A stretch of DNA of 64,000 nt. Origin: Texcoconibacillus texcoconensis. GTDB lineage: Bacteria; Bacillota; Bacilli; Bacillales; Salisediminibacteriaceae. Made by a program: the position numbers and the translations under genes. Location: NCBI RefSeq assembly GCF_014202575.1, contig NZ_JACHHB010000007.1, forward strand, positions 62,001-126,000, read 5' to 3'. A model generated the notes under the pieces. That model was not told where the DNA came from. It saw only the letters and a list, made by a program, of their open reading frames with translations, and did no database searches. Below are positions 46,707 to 56,142 of this stretch, piece by piece. Every line of letters begins with the position of its first letter. Positions within the stretch are counted from its first letter, which is position 1.

Positions 46707-48242
46707 TTAAAGGAAAAAGAGCGAATATAAAATTCCGATAACACCAATAAAAGTGAGGATATAAACTGGTTTTTTAGGCATTTCACCATCATTTTCCATC
46801 GCTTTACCAAACATGAAAAAGACGAATGGATGAACAAGGAATGGCATGGAGAAAATAAATGGAATCAATTGTGCCGCTTCCGCTCCGAACATTCCTTCTT
46901 GAACAGCTGCGAATAAACCAAAGTGTGAAATAGCTGACGTTTGTGCCATCGCAGAGTAGTCCATTGATAAGCTACTTAAGCTGAGAAGGAATAGACCACC
47001 GAATACCGCACATAATTGCCAACCGAATGAAAACTGCATTAAGGCGTTAATTTCATGTCGCTCTTCACTTGCTTTCCGTAAATTGCGCAATGAATAAATG
47101 GTTAAACCAACACCTGTAAGTACGATAAGTAGCGTAGGGATAAACCATATACTTTCTTGTTGGGCACTAACGGCCAAAACAGAAAAGACGAAGATATGGC
47201 CAAAAAATGGAACATTAATCATAATTGGCGCTCGTTTAGCTGCTTGTTCCCCTAAGTCTCCTGCTGTACACGCACCTGTTAGTCCAGAGTGGGATAATGC
47301 GCCAGACATTCCGGGGCCGAGATTGCGAACATGTCCTGTTTTTGAAAAGAACATGATGAGCGCAATACCACCAAACATCCATAAAAGCTGACCAAAAAAT
47401 CCATATACGATGACAGAATCGACCCCTGGAATTGTAAATGCATCTGAGATTCTAGAACCTCCAACCATAAAGTTACCCGCTAAAACGAGTGGGATCCCTG
47501 CAAATAGTAGGGCGCGAATTGTTGGTCCAAATGTCCATTTATAAAAGATTGCCCCGATTGCAGCTGAAATCATCATTGCAAAGAAGATTTGCGGTAATGC
47601 GATGATGGGTTCAATGAGTGTGGCAAAATAAAAGGATAGTATAAGTACCCCGATAATCATTACAATTTCAATAATCCCTTTACGAATATATAAATGTTTA
47701 TTTGAGATTGTGGCTTTGTTGTCGATGAGAATAATCGAACCGACTAAACCAATATAAGCAATTAATGGATAATAACGACTAAGTCCTCCGGATCCTTCGG
47801 TTCCTAGAACCAACCGAGCTACCCCTTCGATACCAAGAAGCAAGAAAAAGGCGCGAACGATAAAAACAAGTTGTGTTCGACTAGTACCAAGTACAGTTTC
47901 TTCTTCTGATGGTATTAACATATCTTCAGTTTCTATAGGTTTGTTACCAAACATTTTGCGTAGTTCTTGACCACCGACAAAAAATGTAACAGTTAAAGCA
48001 ATGATGGTCGTAGCAGCAATTAAGTTAACAAATGGAAATTCTTCTAGGCCAGGAGAAGCCACCCCAGTATAGACAAGGATGAACCCCATCAATAAACCGA
48101 ATATAACGACAATTAAAATAGGGGAGTAACGTGTTCCCGCTACTACAGTACGTGAAATGAGTACCATAGGAATAATGAATAATAAAACGATCCAAAATTG
48201 ATTCAATAGCTGTAAGTGAGTAATTTGTTCAACGATGTCCAT
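46707..48242 (-). CDS. Large polytopic membrane protein, probable carrier
   Basis: Protein of 511 residues with about 13-14 hydrophobic segments and no signal peptide. Conserved-looking loops are FVGGQELRKMFG (about 88-99), FMVGGSRISDAF and GPGMSGALSHSGLTGACTAGDLGEQAA (about 300-326, partly Gly-rich). The overall pattern recalls glutamate:sodium (ESS-type) or anion symporters, but no family is firmly recognised. A transport role is inferred from topology alone. Confidence 0.6.
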   Translation of the reverse strand: MDIVEQITHLQLLNQFWIVLLFIIPMVLISRTVVAGTRYSPILIVVIFGLLMGFILVYTGVASPGLEEFPFVNLIAATTIIALTVTFFVGGQELRKMFGNKPIETEDMLIPSEEETVLGTSRTQLVFIVRAFFLLLGIEGVARLVLGTEGSGGLSRYYPLIAYIGLVGSIILIDNKATISNKHLYIRKGIIEIVMIIGVLILSFYFATLIEPIIALPQIFFAMMISAAIGAIFYKWTFGPTIRALLFAGIPLVLAGNFMVGGSRISDAFTIPGVDSVIVYGFFGQLLWMFGGIALIMFFSKTGHVRNLGPGMSGALSHSGLTGACTAGDLGEQAAKRAPIMINVPFFGHIFVFSVLAVSAQQESIWFIPTLLIVLTGVGLTIYSLRNLRKASEERHEINALMQFSFGWQLCAVFGGLFLLSLSSLSMDYSAMAQTSAISHFGLFAAVQEGMFGAEAAQLIPFIFSMPFLVHPFVFFMFGKAMENDGEMPKKPVYILTFIGVIGILYSLFFL

Positions 48243-48536
48243 AAATCTTCCCTTTCTCGTTTAATAGATAGAATAAGTTCCTGTAGTATGTAAAGATTTT
48301 TTACACAACGTAAAGATTAACGTAAATCCCCCATGTAGGCAACATTTTTTCGAGAATGTATAGAAATTTGTCGAAATATACAAGTAAGGTTCGTTTAATA
48401 CGTTTATTTTGAACAAATAGTGCATTAATCATACAAAAGGAGAAGGGACGGATATATTGATGGGGAAAGAAGTATATTTTTTCTGAAAACCCTCTTGATA
48501 TTTATAAATCATATGATAAACTTTTTAATCAAGGAT

Positions 48537-48584
48537 GGAAAAAACGACACCATTAATTTCGTTTTTCCGTTCTTCTTTTTAACA
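48537..48584 (+). terminator. Hairpin upstream of the ABC operon
   Basis: GGAAAAAACG pairs with CGTTTTTCC and is followed by a T-rich tail. With no gene upstream on this strand it may be an attenuator for the ABC operon. A tiny ORF at 48461 (MGKEVYFF, ATG to TGA) lies just before it. The rest of the 400-base gap shows nothing clear. Confidence 0.45.
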
Positions 48585-48649
48585 CATAATCCCGATTAAA
48601 CACATAAGATTTACAAACATACTATATAATGAGGTAGGTGATTGCATCT

Positions 48650-49444
48650 ATGCAATCTGTATCGATAAAAAACGTAGAAAAAACATTTTCAAATACAAAA
48701 GAATTAGGATCGTTTACCGTTTTTGATGATATTTCATTAAACATCCAAGAAGGTGAATTCGTTTCCCTATTAGGCCCATCAGGTTGCGGGAAATCTACGC
48801 TATTGAATATTATTGCTGGTCTAGATAAAGCAACAAAGGGTACGATCTATGTCGGTGATCATCTAGTCAATGGTCCGGGTTCAGATCGTGGCGTTGTTTT
48901 CCAAGAAGCAGCTCTCATGCCATGGTTAACCGTCTTGGATAATGTCACCTTTGCTTTAAAAAAGAAGTTACCAAAACAAGAAGCTAAAAAGAGAGCAGAA
49001 GAATATTTAAAACTTGTTCATTTAAGTCGGTTTCTAGATTCTTATCCTTACGAATTATCAGGTGGAATGAAACAACGCGTATCGATTGCAAGAGCATTAG
49101 CGATGGACCCTGACATTCTTTTAATGGATGAACCATTCGGTGCTCTCGACGAGCAAACAAGATCGATGCTACACAAAGAATTACATGATATTTGGGAGAA
49201 GACACAGAAAACAATCATTTTTGTAACACACAACATACGTGAATCGATTCTATTATCTGATCGAATCGTTTTAATGGGAACAAGACCTGGTGGTATAAGA
49301 GAAGTTTACCCTGTTTCGCTTGACCGTCCTCGAGATACATCATCGACTGGATTTATTCAATTAGAAAAGGAGATTAACAGTGTATTAGCTAAAGAGATAG
49401 ATAAAGTCATGAAGGAGGAAATTGGGGATGGTTATAGCCGTTAG
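48650..49444 (+). CDS. ABC transporter ATPase (SsuB/TauB/NrtD type)
   Basis: ATPase of 264 residues energising a nitrate/sulfonate/taurine-type importer. Walker A GPSGCGKST, the signature LSGGMKQRVSIARAL, Walker B ILLMDEPFGALDEQT and the switch His in VTHNIRES are intact. The start is taken as ATG 48650 with GAGGTAGG 11 bases upstream; GTG 48638 is too close to that site. It overlaps the permease gene by 17 bases. Confidence 0.88.
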   Translation: MQSVSIKNVEKTFSNTKELGSFTVFDDISLNIQEGEFVSLLGPSGCGKSTLLNIIAGLDKATKGTIYVGDHLVNGPGSDRGVVFQEAALMPWLTVLDNVTFALKKKLPKQEAKKRAEEYLKLVHLSRFLDSYPYELSGGMKQRVSIARALAMDPDILLMDEPFGALDEQTRSMLHKELHDIWEKTQKTIIFVTHNIRESILLSDRIVLMGTRPGGIREVYPVSLDRPRDTSSTGFIQLEKEINSVLAKEIDKVMKEEIGDGYSR

Positions 49445-50201
49445 AAGGATCATATTCTTTGCAACACTTTTTACAATATGGGAGATATTATATCGGTTAA
49501 ACCAAGTCTATGAAGTAAGGTCAACAACGCTATTTCCTTCTCCAATAGGTGCGGTAGAGCAATTATATATTGGCTTTTTCGAAACAGGTATATTGACAGA
49601 AGCTTTATCACAAAGTTTACAGCGAATTGCAGTTGGCTTTACGCTAGCCGTTATTATCGGGGCTTTGTTAGGGATTGTATTAGGTATATCTAAAATCGCT
49701 GACGAGACGTTAGGTTCTTTAGTCATCGCTTTACAATCTGTACCGAGTATCGTTTGGTTACCGATTGCCTTTGTTTTATTTGGCGTAGGCAATACGGCGA
49801 TTATCTTTGTTGTTACACTAGGCGGAACATGGGCGATGACGTTGAATATGCGAATGGGGATAAAAAACGTGGAACCAATTTTGATTCGAGCGGCAAAAAC
49901 CATGGGTTACCAAGGAAAAGAGTTAGTTTGGCGAGTGATGATTCCTGCTTCTATTCCTTCAGCTTTAACAGGGATGCGCTTAGCTTGGGCATTTGGATGG
50001 CGTGCCTTAATGGCTGCTGAATTGATTGGTCGCGGAGGATTAGGTCGTACATTGATGGACGCGCGAGACTTTTACAATATGGATTTAGTGATTGCTATTA
50101 TGGTGATTATTGCAGTGATCGGGTTGATTGTTGAATATTTAGTGTTTAATAAAATTGAGAAAAATGTCCTTTCACGATGGGGTTTGAATGATAACAGATA
50201 A
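49428..50201 (+). CDS. ABC transporter permease (SsuC/TauC type)
   Basis: Inner-membrane permease of 257 residues with about six helices. The EAA loop that docks to the ATPase is EPILIRAAKTMGYQGKELVWRVMIPASIPSALTG (about 145-178, cited by position). It follows the family pattern with AAxxxGA-like spacing. The start is ATG 49428 behind AAGGAGG; TTG 49422 is a poorer choice. Confidence 0.88.
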   Translation: MVIAVRRIIFFATLFTIWEILYRLNQVYEVRSTTLFPSPIGAVEQLYIGFFETGILTEALSQSLQRIAVGFTLAVIIGALLGIVLGISKIADETLGSLVIALQSVPSIVWLPIAFVLFGVGNTAIIFVVTLGGTWAMTLNMRMGIKNVEPILIRAAKTMGYQGKELVWRVMIPASIPSALTGMRLAWAFGWRALMAAELIGRGGLGRTLMDARDFYNMDLVIAIMVIIAVIGLIVEYLVFNKIEKNVLSRWGLNDNR

Positions 50202-50227
50202 TAAGAAATTAATTAGGGGGAATTAAA

Positions 50228-51226
50228 GTGAAGAAAACAATTGGATTTTTAGGTAGCTTAGTAGCATTAACTGCATTGACGGCTTGTGGAGAAGGTTCTG
50301 CATCAGGGGAAGATGTTAATATTGGCTACTTTCCTAACTTAGACCATGCAGCTGGAATTGTAGGGAAAGAGAAAGGCTATTTTGAAGACGAAATGGGTGA
50401 CCGCCCTGTAGAGTTCCAAAACTTCCCGAATGGTAACGATTTTATTGATGCCTTAGATGGAGGGTCAATTGACATTGGTTATGTAGGACCAGGACCAGCA
50501 ATTAACTACTACCTAAGTGGTGGAGAGATTGTTGTCATTGGCGCGGCAGCAAATGGTGCAACGCTTTTGGTTTCTCAAGAAGATACAGATATTCATAACA
50601 TCGAAGATTTAGATGGGCATGCATTTGGGACACCGGGAAATGGTTGTACGCATAATGTGCAGTTAGAAATTATGATGAAAGAAGAAGGGTTGGAATCAAG
50701 CCGAATCGGTGGGACAGTTGATCACCAGTCTCATGTCGCTCCAGCATCCTCTGTTGGGATGTTTGAACAAGGGGAACTTGACGCTTATGCAGCTCCCGAA
50801 CCATGGGGGACGCTTCTTGAACAAGAACACAACGCAAATGTTATTAGTGAGTGGGATGAAGTATTTCTAGGTGAAGAGTTAGCTAGCGTAGTACTTGTTA
50901 CCACGCCAGAATATCTTGAGGAAAACCCAGAAGAAGTTGACAATGTGTTACGAGCACACAAGAAATCAGTTGAATTTACCCAAGAAAATACTGATGAAAC
51001 ACTAGCAACCGTGAACAACCTCATTTATGATTTAACGCAAAATGAACTACCAGAAGAAGTGTTAGTTAAAGCTTGGGATCGTTTAGAAGTAACAACAGAA
51101 ACACATGCTGATGCACTTCAAGACTGGGCAACAGCCTCGTACGAACTAAACTTCCTTGAAGAAGAACCAGATCTTGATGGATTTGTTGATACAAGTCGAT
51201 TAGATAGCATTCTAGATGAAGAATAA
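50228..51226 (+). CDS. Substrate-binding lipoprotein (SsuA/NrtA-like)
   Basis: Solute-binding lipoprotein of 332 residues. The signal peptide ends in the lipobox LTAC with Cys20. The mature part begins with a strand typical of the NrtA/SsuA/TauA group (VNIGYFPNLDHAAGIV), followed by GSIDIGYVGPGPAINYY. It is acidic. Third gene of the operon. The substrate (sulfonate, nitrate, or a thiamine-like compound) cannot be fixed from sequence, since no monooxygenase or nitrate gene is adjacent. Confidence 0.87.
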   Translation: MKKTIGFLGSLVALTALTACGEGSASGEDVNIGYFPNLDHAAGIVGKEKGYFEDEMGDRPVEFQNFPNGNDFIDALDGGSIDIGYVGPGPAINYYLSGGEIVVIGAAANGATLLVSQEDTDIHNIEDLDGHAFGTPGNGCTHNVQLEIMMKEEGLESSRIGGTVDHQSHVAPASSVGMFEQGELDAYAAPEPWGTLLEQEHNANVISEWDEVFLGEELASVVLVTTPEYLEENPEEVDNVLRAHKKSVEFTQENTDETLATVNNLIYDLTQNELPEEVLVKAWDRLEVTTETHADALQDWATASYELNFLEEEPDLDGFVDTSRLDSILDEE

Positions 51227-51251
51227 TCATTCTGATTGTTAAAAAGCAATT

Positions 51252-51285
51252 GGCTGGTCTTTTAAAGATCAGCCTTTTCTTTTGG
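51252..51285 (+). terminator. Rho-independent terminator of the ABC operon
   Basis: GGCTGGTCTTT pairs with AAAGATCAGCC and is followed by TTTTCTTTT. Confidence 0.85.
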
Positions 51286-51298
51286 AAGGGAAGAAAGT

Positions 51299-51733
51299 AT
51301 GAGTGAAATGTTTGTGGGAGAAAAACTCTCTCAATACCCCGAAGCACTTGATGATTACCGTGGGAAGCTAAAAGAAAAAGGGATGAATACAGAGGGGTTC
51401 CGCCCTATGGGGAGTGCCGAAGGCACAATGAGTGTCTTTGCAAAACGTTTGAAGAATGGGCGCAGTTGGAGTACAAGAGGCCTTGATAAATTTATTGATG
51501 TCATGGTGGTTTTAAAAGATTATTTGGAGATTAAAACCCTTCAAGGGAATCTAAAACAGTCAGAGAAGCCCCAAGAAAAAACGGAAAATGAACAAGTGGC
51601 CAAGCCCCCAAAATACTTTGTATAGAAGCTCAAAGACAGTGCATCAGAATCTATTCGGAACAATATTGGCTATTTACAACATGCCATTGGAAAGCCAGTA
51701 GTGGGAGCGTTAAAAGGACTCAAAGGCTTTTAA
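51299..51733 (+). pseudogene. ISLre2/UPF0236-type transposase, C-terminal remnant
   Basis: The frame has the C-terminal sequence of ISLre2-family (UPF0236) transposases, including GSAEGTMSVFAKRLKNGRSW. It keeps about 108 codons to a TAG at 51623-51625, and the same frame continues in a family-like way (IGYLQHAIGKPVVGALKGL) to TAA at 51733. The N-terminal three-quarters are missing. It is a dead fragment of a mobile element lying just after the ABC operon terminator. No terminal repeats were found. Confidence 0.75.
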
Positions 51734-51822
51734 GAAATGCGTTGACTCGAAAGAAAAAAGGCTTTGAATAAAGGAAGGCGATATCATAATGCGTTAAAAA
51801 CGTATTCCTTGTTTTGTTCGTC

Positions 51823-51945
51823 GTGCGAAGGAGTGAAAGGCGGCGACTCCTGCGGGAACAGCAACAGCTGAAGATCCCGCAGGGTGGGTTTCCCGAGGAA
51901 GCTGAAGCGTTGCCCGCGGAAAGCGTCCGCCTGTAACGGATTCGC
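51823..51945. repeat. Dispersed Bacillaceae intergenic repeat
   Basis: This segment contains GACTCCTGCGGGAACAGC, AAGATCCCGCAGGG and CGCGGAAAGCGTCCGCCTG, the hallmark of a GC-rich structured repeat found in many Bacillaceae genomes. TCCTGCGGGA can pair with TCCCGCAGG. It is strikingly richer in GC than the flanks. It lies within the 380-base gap between the transposase remnant and the second msrA, and the rest of the gap shows no gene. Confidence 0.75.
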
Positions 51946-52116
51946 ATATACTTTATTCCAAATCAAAAACCATTTAGAAAATAGTAAAAAAGATAAAAGA
52001 GGATTCCCCATTAAAAAACCTCCCACAAATGGTTGACACAATCGGAAAGAAATCTATTCTTTTTATCAATAAATGATGTGTGCTAATATACATGTTATGA
52101 AGAGGAGAGGATACCT

Positions 52117-52647
52117 GTGGAAAAGCAAGAATTTGAATATGCCACGTTCGCTGGAGGGTGTTTTTGGTGTATGGTAAAACCTTTCGATGAACTACCAGGC
52201 ATTATTGAAGTTGCCTCTGGCTATACTGGTGGGCACGTTGACAACCCAAGCTATGAACAAGTGAAAACAGGTGAAACCGGGCACTTAGAAGCTGTACAAA
52301 TAACCTATGATCCAAATCTATTTTCATACCAACGTTTACTCGATTTATATTGGCCACAAATTGACCCAACTGATGATGGAGGGCAATTTTTTGATAGGGG
52401 AAGTCAATATTGTACAGCGATTTTTTATCATAATGAAGAACAACGAATACTAGCTGAACGTAGTAAAGAGCAGATTGAACAAAATGGTCGTTTTAAAGCC
52501 CCGATTGTTACAAAAATCTTACCAGCAGCCACATTTTATCCAGCAGAAGAGAAACATCAAAAATTCTACCAAAAAAATCCACAAGCCTATAAAGAAGAAC
52601 GGAAAGTTTCAGGGCGAGATGACTTTATTTCGACATTTTGGAAGTAA
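52117..52647 (+). CDS. msrA: Peptide methionine-S-sulfoxide reductase MsrA, second copy
   Basis: Second MsrA, 176 residues, with AGGCFWC (catalytic Cys16), ASGYTGG, GHLEAVQI and DPTDDGGQFFDRG. It is clearly homologous to the msrA at 18630 but diverged and without an msrB partner. The ribosome site is GAAGAGGAGAGG. Duplicate msrA genes can respond to different oxidants; nothing in the sequence shows which here. Confidence 0.94.
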   Translation: MEKQEFEYATFAGGCFWCMVKPFDELPGIIEVASGYTGGHVDNPSYEQVKTGETGHLEAVQITYDPNLFSYQRLLDLYWPQIDPTDDGGQFFDRGSQYCTAIFYHNEEQRILAERSKEQIEQNGRFKAPIVTKILPAATFYPAEEKHQKFYQKNPQAYKEERKVSGRDDFISTFWK

Positions 52648-52701
52648 TGGCAAACGGAAGTAGTAATTGAGATATCAACGCCAAGTCATATAAGTTGAAA
52701 T

Positions 52702-52742
52702 CATGGAGTGTCCAAGTTTTAATGGGCACTCCATGTTGTATT
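52702..52742 (+). terminator. Rho-independent terminator
   Basis: CATGGAGTG pairs with CACTCCATG, followed by TTG-TATT. The remaining bases to 52952 hold a hairpin ATAGCGCAT/ATGCGTTAT near 52795 and no gene. Confidence 0.7.
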
Positions 52743-52952
52743 AGAACGAAAATATGGATTCTTTCGAAACAGAGGTAGCTGAACGCTCAAAAACATAGCG
52801 CATTATATTGATGCGTTATGCTACTTTTAGCTCATAATTAAGCATTTAACGGTTTTACATTCGACAAAAAGGGAATAATAACATTCTGAGAATAAATGAG
52901 AAACTGAAGTAGAGAGAATAAATACTAACGACAAGGTACAAGGAGGCTGATT

Positions 52953-53663
52953 GTGAGTTGGTTCCATGGCCGCCCAAATGAGATCCCTTTTTCATTTTAT
53001 GGGTGGGAGCATTGGTTTGCATGGGTTATTTTTATACTCATAGTAAGTGTTTTGTATATTTATCGTCATTGGATGAGGTCAAAGGATTTACGGAAAGTCG
53101 AAATTGTTGTCGCTCTTTCTCTAATAGGTATGGAAGGATTGTATCATCTCTGGCTTTTTTTTATTGGTTCATGGGATCTACGTTATTCTCTACCTTTAGA
53201 ACTGAGTAGTATAAGCGTAATTTTGGCCGTTTTATTATTGTTGTTTAGAAAAAGAATCATTTATGAATTGCTCTTTTTTGTCGGGATTGCAGGGGCTTTA
53301 CAAGCTTTACTAACACCAGTATTAACGTATGGATTTCCTCATTTTCGATATGTTCATTTTTTCTATACACATATGATGGTCATTTGGGTAGCACTTTATT
53401 TCACATGGGTTGTAGGGTATCGTCCTACGATTCGTTCGGTATTTAAAAGTCTCATTTTTTTAAACATTCTTTTACCTATCGTTTGGTTCACAAATTCGTG
53501 GGCAGGTGGAAATTACATGTTTTTGCAAACAAAGCCAGAATCACCTAACTTGCTAGATTTCCTTGGTCCTCACCCTTGGTATATCATTTCACTGGAAATT
53601 GTTGCACTCGTTTTGTTTCTTTTGTTATGGCTGTTATTCCGTGAACGTTCAATGACTCGTTAA
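52953..53663 (+). CDS. YwaF-like membrane protein (TIGR02206 family)
   Basis: Six- or seven-helix membrane protein of 236 residues matching the uncharacterised TIGR02206/YwaF family. Features are the N-terminal SFYGWEHW, the polar motif SLPLELSS, HFRYVHFFYTHMMV in the middle and NSWAGGNYMFLQTKPESPN near the end. The start is GTG 52953 behind AAGGAGGC. No enzymatic role has been established for the family. Confidence 0.85.
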   Translation: MSWFHGRPNEIPFSFYGWEHWFAWVIFILIVSVLYIYRHWMRSKDLRKVEIVVALSLIGMEGLYHLWLFFIGSWDLRYSLPLELSSISVILAVLLLLFRKRIIYELLFFVGIAGALQALLTPVLTYGFPHFRYVHFFYTHMMVIWVALYFTWVVGYRPTIRSVFKSLIFLNILLPIVWFTNSWAGGNYMFLQTKPESPNLLDFLGPHPWYIISLEIVALVLFLLLWLLFRERSMTR

Positions 53664-53734
53664 ATCGTATGATTTGTCAGTGAAAATCCTGTTCTGTAAT
53701 CTGATGATAAATGATATCTAGGAGGAAACGTAAA

Positions 53735-54679
53735 ATGACAAGCGGAGATGAAGTTGTACATCCTCATGATGTCGGGATGGATGAACATAAATTATCAGCG
53801 TTTAAAGAAGCGTTCGCTAATGAGCCTGTGAAAAGTTGGTTGATTTCTAAAAATGGAAAAAATATCACAAATGATCAGACACTAAGTGAAAGAAAAGAAC
53901 TTCACACACTAAATTCAATCACAAAAAGTATCCTTTCTATTCTTATCGGTAAGGCGGTTGAACAAAGATACATTTCTAGCATTCAAGTACCATTGCAAGA
54001 AATCTTTCCACAACATTCATTACGTGATGAGAAAAAAGACATCACGATAGAACATCTATTAACGATGACTTCTGGTTTACAAGGTCCTGAAAGAAGTGAT
54101 ATACAAATTAATGATAACTTGTTAGGAACGATTTTTGATCAACCATTAGCATATAGCCCTGGGGAAAAAATGACTTATAACAACCATGATTCTCATGTTT
54201 TAAGCGCAATTATAAGGGAAGTCACAGGAATGAATACAGATGAATATGCCCATTCGGTCCTTTTTGAAGCATTGGAGATCGAAGAGTACGCATGGAAAAA
54301 AGACCGACAAGGGACGGCGATTGGCGGCTTTGGTTTAAAGTTGAACCCATATGATTTGCTACGGATTGGAAACTTTATGCTTCAAAAAGGGAAATGGAAA
54401 AATGAAGTTTTGTTGTCTAACGACTGGATTGAAGAGGCAACGAAGTCACAAGTTGAAACGGATATTCGCCAACAAAAATACGGATACCATTGGTGGATAA
54501 ATAACAATGTCCGTGGTGATAATAACAACTTTTATTATGCGGCTGGACGAGGTGGTAATTTTCTATTCGTCGTCCCCGATAAAAGTCTTGTGGCTGCGTT
54601 TACTGGTGAATTCAATGCAAAAGAAAGTTTAAAACCTTACCAGTGGTTTGTTCGATATATTTTACCAGCCTTTGAGTAG
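53735..54679 (+). CDS. Serine beta-lactamase-family hydrolase (class C-like)
   Basis: Cytosolic serine hydrolase of 314 residues, the beta-lactamase/DD-peptidase fold. The SxxK motif is S61-ITK64, the YxN motif is in MTYNNHDSH and a third motif is GRGGN. No signal peptide is seen, so it is not a secreted beta-lactamase and is more likely an esterase or D-amino-acid peptidase-like enzyme. The start is ATG 53735 with TAGGAGG upstream; an in-frame ATG at 53711 is less well placed. Confidence 0.85.
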   Translation: MTSGDEVVHPHDVGMDEHKLSAFKEAFANEPVKSWLISKNGKNITNDQTLSERKELHTLNSITKSILSILIGKAVEQRYISSIQVPLQEIFPQHSLRDEKKDITIEHLLTMTSGLQGPERSDIQINDNLLGTIFDQPLAYSPGEKMTYNNHDSHVLSAIIREVTGMNTDEYAHSVLFEALEIEEYAWKKDRQGTAIGGFGLKLNPYDLLRIGNFMLQKGKWKNEVLLSNDWIEEATKSQVETDIRQQKYGYHWWINNNVRGDNNNFYYAAGRGGNFLFVVPDKSLVAAFTGEFNAKESLKPYQWFVRYILPAFE

Positions 54680-54715
54680 AAACCGTCGTCACAGCATGCC
54701 AAGGAGGTGACATTG

Positions 54716-55225
54716 ATGTCGGTAGTCAAGTCTATGCCTCCAATCATTACTGAAGAGGCTCGCGTGTTAGTGTTAGGTTCGATGCCGAGTGAACAATCTC
54801 TAAAAAAGCAACAATATTATGGTCATCCACGAAACCATTTCTGGCCGATCTTATCGAACATCTTTGAAGAAGATGTAGGCACCGAATATGAACAGAGGGT
54901 CTTTTTCTTACATCGTCATCATATTGCACTTTGGGATGTCTTCCGTATGTGTGAACGTGAAGGGAGCCTTGACTCAAATATTAGAAATGCCCAAGTGAAT
55001 GATGTCGTTTCATTGTTAGAACAGTATCCAAATATTCGTCTTGTAGCATGTAACGGTAATAAAGCATATGAGTCATTTATTCGTTATTTGTATAAAGAAG
55101 TTGAGGGGATGGTGGAAGTAAAGAAGCTCCCTTCAACAAGCCCTATACCAGGAAAGAATGTAAAAACATTTGAAGAGAAGGTAGAGGAGTGGCAAATCGT
55201 TCGCGAAAATGTTTTAAAAAGATAA
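54716..55225 (+). CDS. DNA-deoxyinosine glycosylase (UDG superfamily)
   Basis: Small DNA-repair glycosylase of 169 residues. The opening LVLGSMPSEQSLKKQQYYGHPRNHFW is typical of the hypoxanthine-DNA glycosylase group of the uracil-DNA glycosylase superfamily (quoted partly; residues about 18-41). The C-terminal LPSTSPIPGKN carries a conserved Ser-rich loop. It removes deaminated adenine or uracil. The ribosome site is a perfect AAGGAGGTGA before ATG 54716. Confidence 0.88.
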   Translation: MSVVKSMPPIITEEARVLVLGSMPSEQSLKKQQYYGHPRNHFWPILSNIFEEDVGTEYEQRVFFLHRHHIALWDVFRMCEREGSLDSNIRNAQVNDVVSLLEQYPNIRLVACNGNKAYESFIRYLYKEVEGMVEVKKLPSTSPIPGKNVKTFEEKVEEWQIVRENVLKR

Positions 55226-55275
55226 TAGGAGGCGCGTAAAGCTGTACGTGTCCCAAACATAGAGGAGGCCTCGCC

Positions 55276-56142
55276 GTGAGATTGATTTCACTATGTCCTA
55301 GTAATACTGAATTTGTCACTTACTTAGGCTTAACTTCTTCGCTTGTTGCCGTTGATGATTATTCGGACTGGCCAAAAGAGGTTGAACAACTCCCAAGAGT
55401 CGGTCCTGACCTTTCCATTGATATGGATGTTGTGGAAAAGATGAAGCCAGACCTTGTTCTCGCCTCCCTGTCTGTTCCAGGTATGGAGAAAAACATCGAA
55501 CAATTAGAAGATCGAAACATCCCTCATATCATCGTATCAAACCCTAAAAGTCTAACAGAAGTTGCGGAAGTTTTACGAAACCTCGGAAATGACGTTGGGA
55601 GAAAAGAAGTTGCTGAACATATAACTGACCGTTTTCATCAGATTCTCAAAATATATCGAACTCTTTCTATGAATGTCGAAGAGAAAAAGTCGATCTATTG
55701 GGAGTGGTGGCCCAAACCAGTATTTACACCGGGACAAGATAGTTGGTTGACGGAGATGAGTGAACTTGCTGGTGGGTATAACGTATTCGCACAAGAAAAG
55801 AAAGCAAGTGTTCAAACGGACTGGGCGAATGTTTTAGAAAAACAACCTGATGTCATCGCTGCGATATGGGTAGGGGTAAGACAAGATCATATTAAACCGA
55901 AATTGATAAAGCAACGTCCTGGATGGGCAGATATGAGAGCAATTGTAAACAATCAACTGTATATTTTAGAAGAGCCATTCTTTTGCCGTCCATCTCCACG
56001 TTTGCTCATAGGTTTAATAAGGATTGCATCACTTTTACACCCGAATCATTACCCTTCATTACCATTAGATCAAGATCCTTTGCTTAATGATGAGATGTTC
56101 AATATGGTTACAAATTATGGAGCTGGTGGTGATTATAATTAA
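55276..56142 (+). CDS. BtuF-like periplasmic-binding-fold protein without signal peptide
   Basis: Protein of 288 residues in the cobalamin/ferrichrome class of substrate-binding folds: ISLCPSNTEFVTYLGL, DLVLAS and GYNVFAQ are typical. It lacks a signal peptide and lipobox, so it appears cytosolic. That is odd for a transport receptor. No permease or ATPase gene is adjacent. The stop overlaps the downstream HesB-like selenoprotein start by 14 bases. The ligand is unknown. Confidence 0.85.
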   Translation: MRLISLCPSNTEFVTYLGLTSSLVAVDDYSDWPKEVEQLPRVGPDLSIDMDVVEKMKPDLVLASLSVPGMEKNIEQLEDRNIPHIIVSNPKSLTEVAEVLRNLGNDVGRKEVAEHITDRFHQILKIYRTLSMNVEEKKSIYWEWWPKPVFTPGQDSWLTEMSELAGGYNVFAQEKKASVQTDWANVLEKQPDVIAAIWVGVRQDHIKPKLIKQRPGWADMRAIVNNQLYILEEPFFCRPSPRLLIGLIRIASLLHPNHYPSLPLDQDPLLNDEMFNMVTNYGAGGDYN

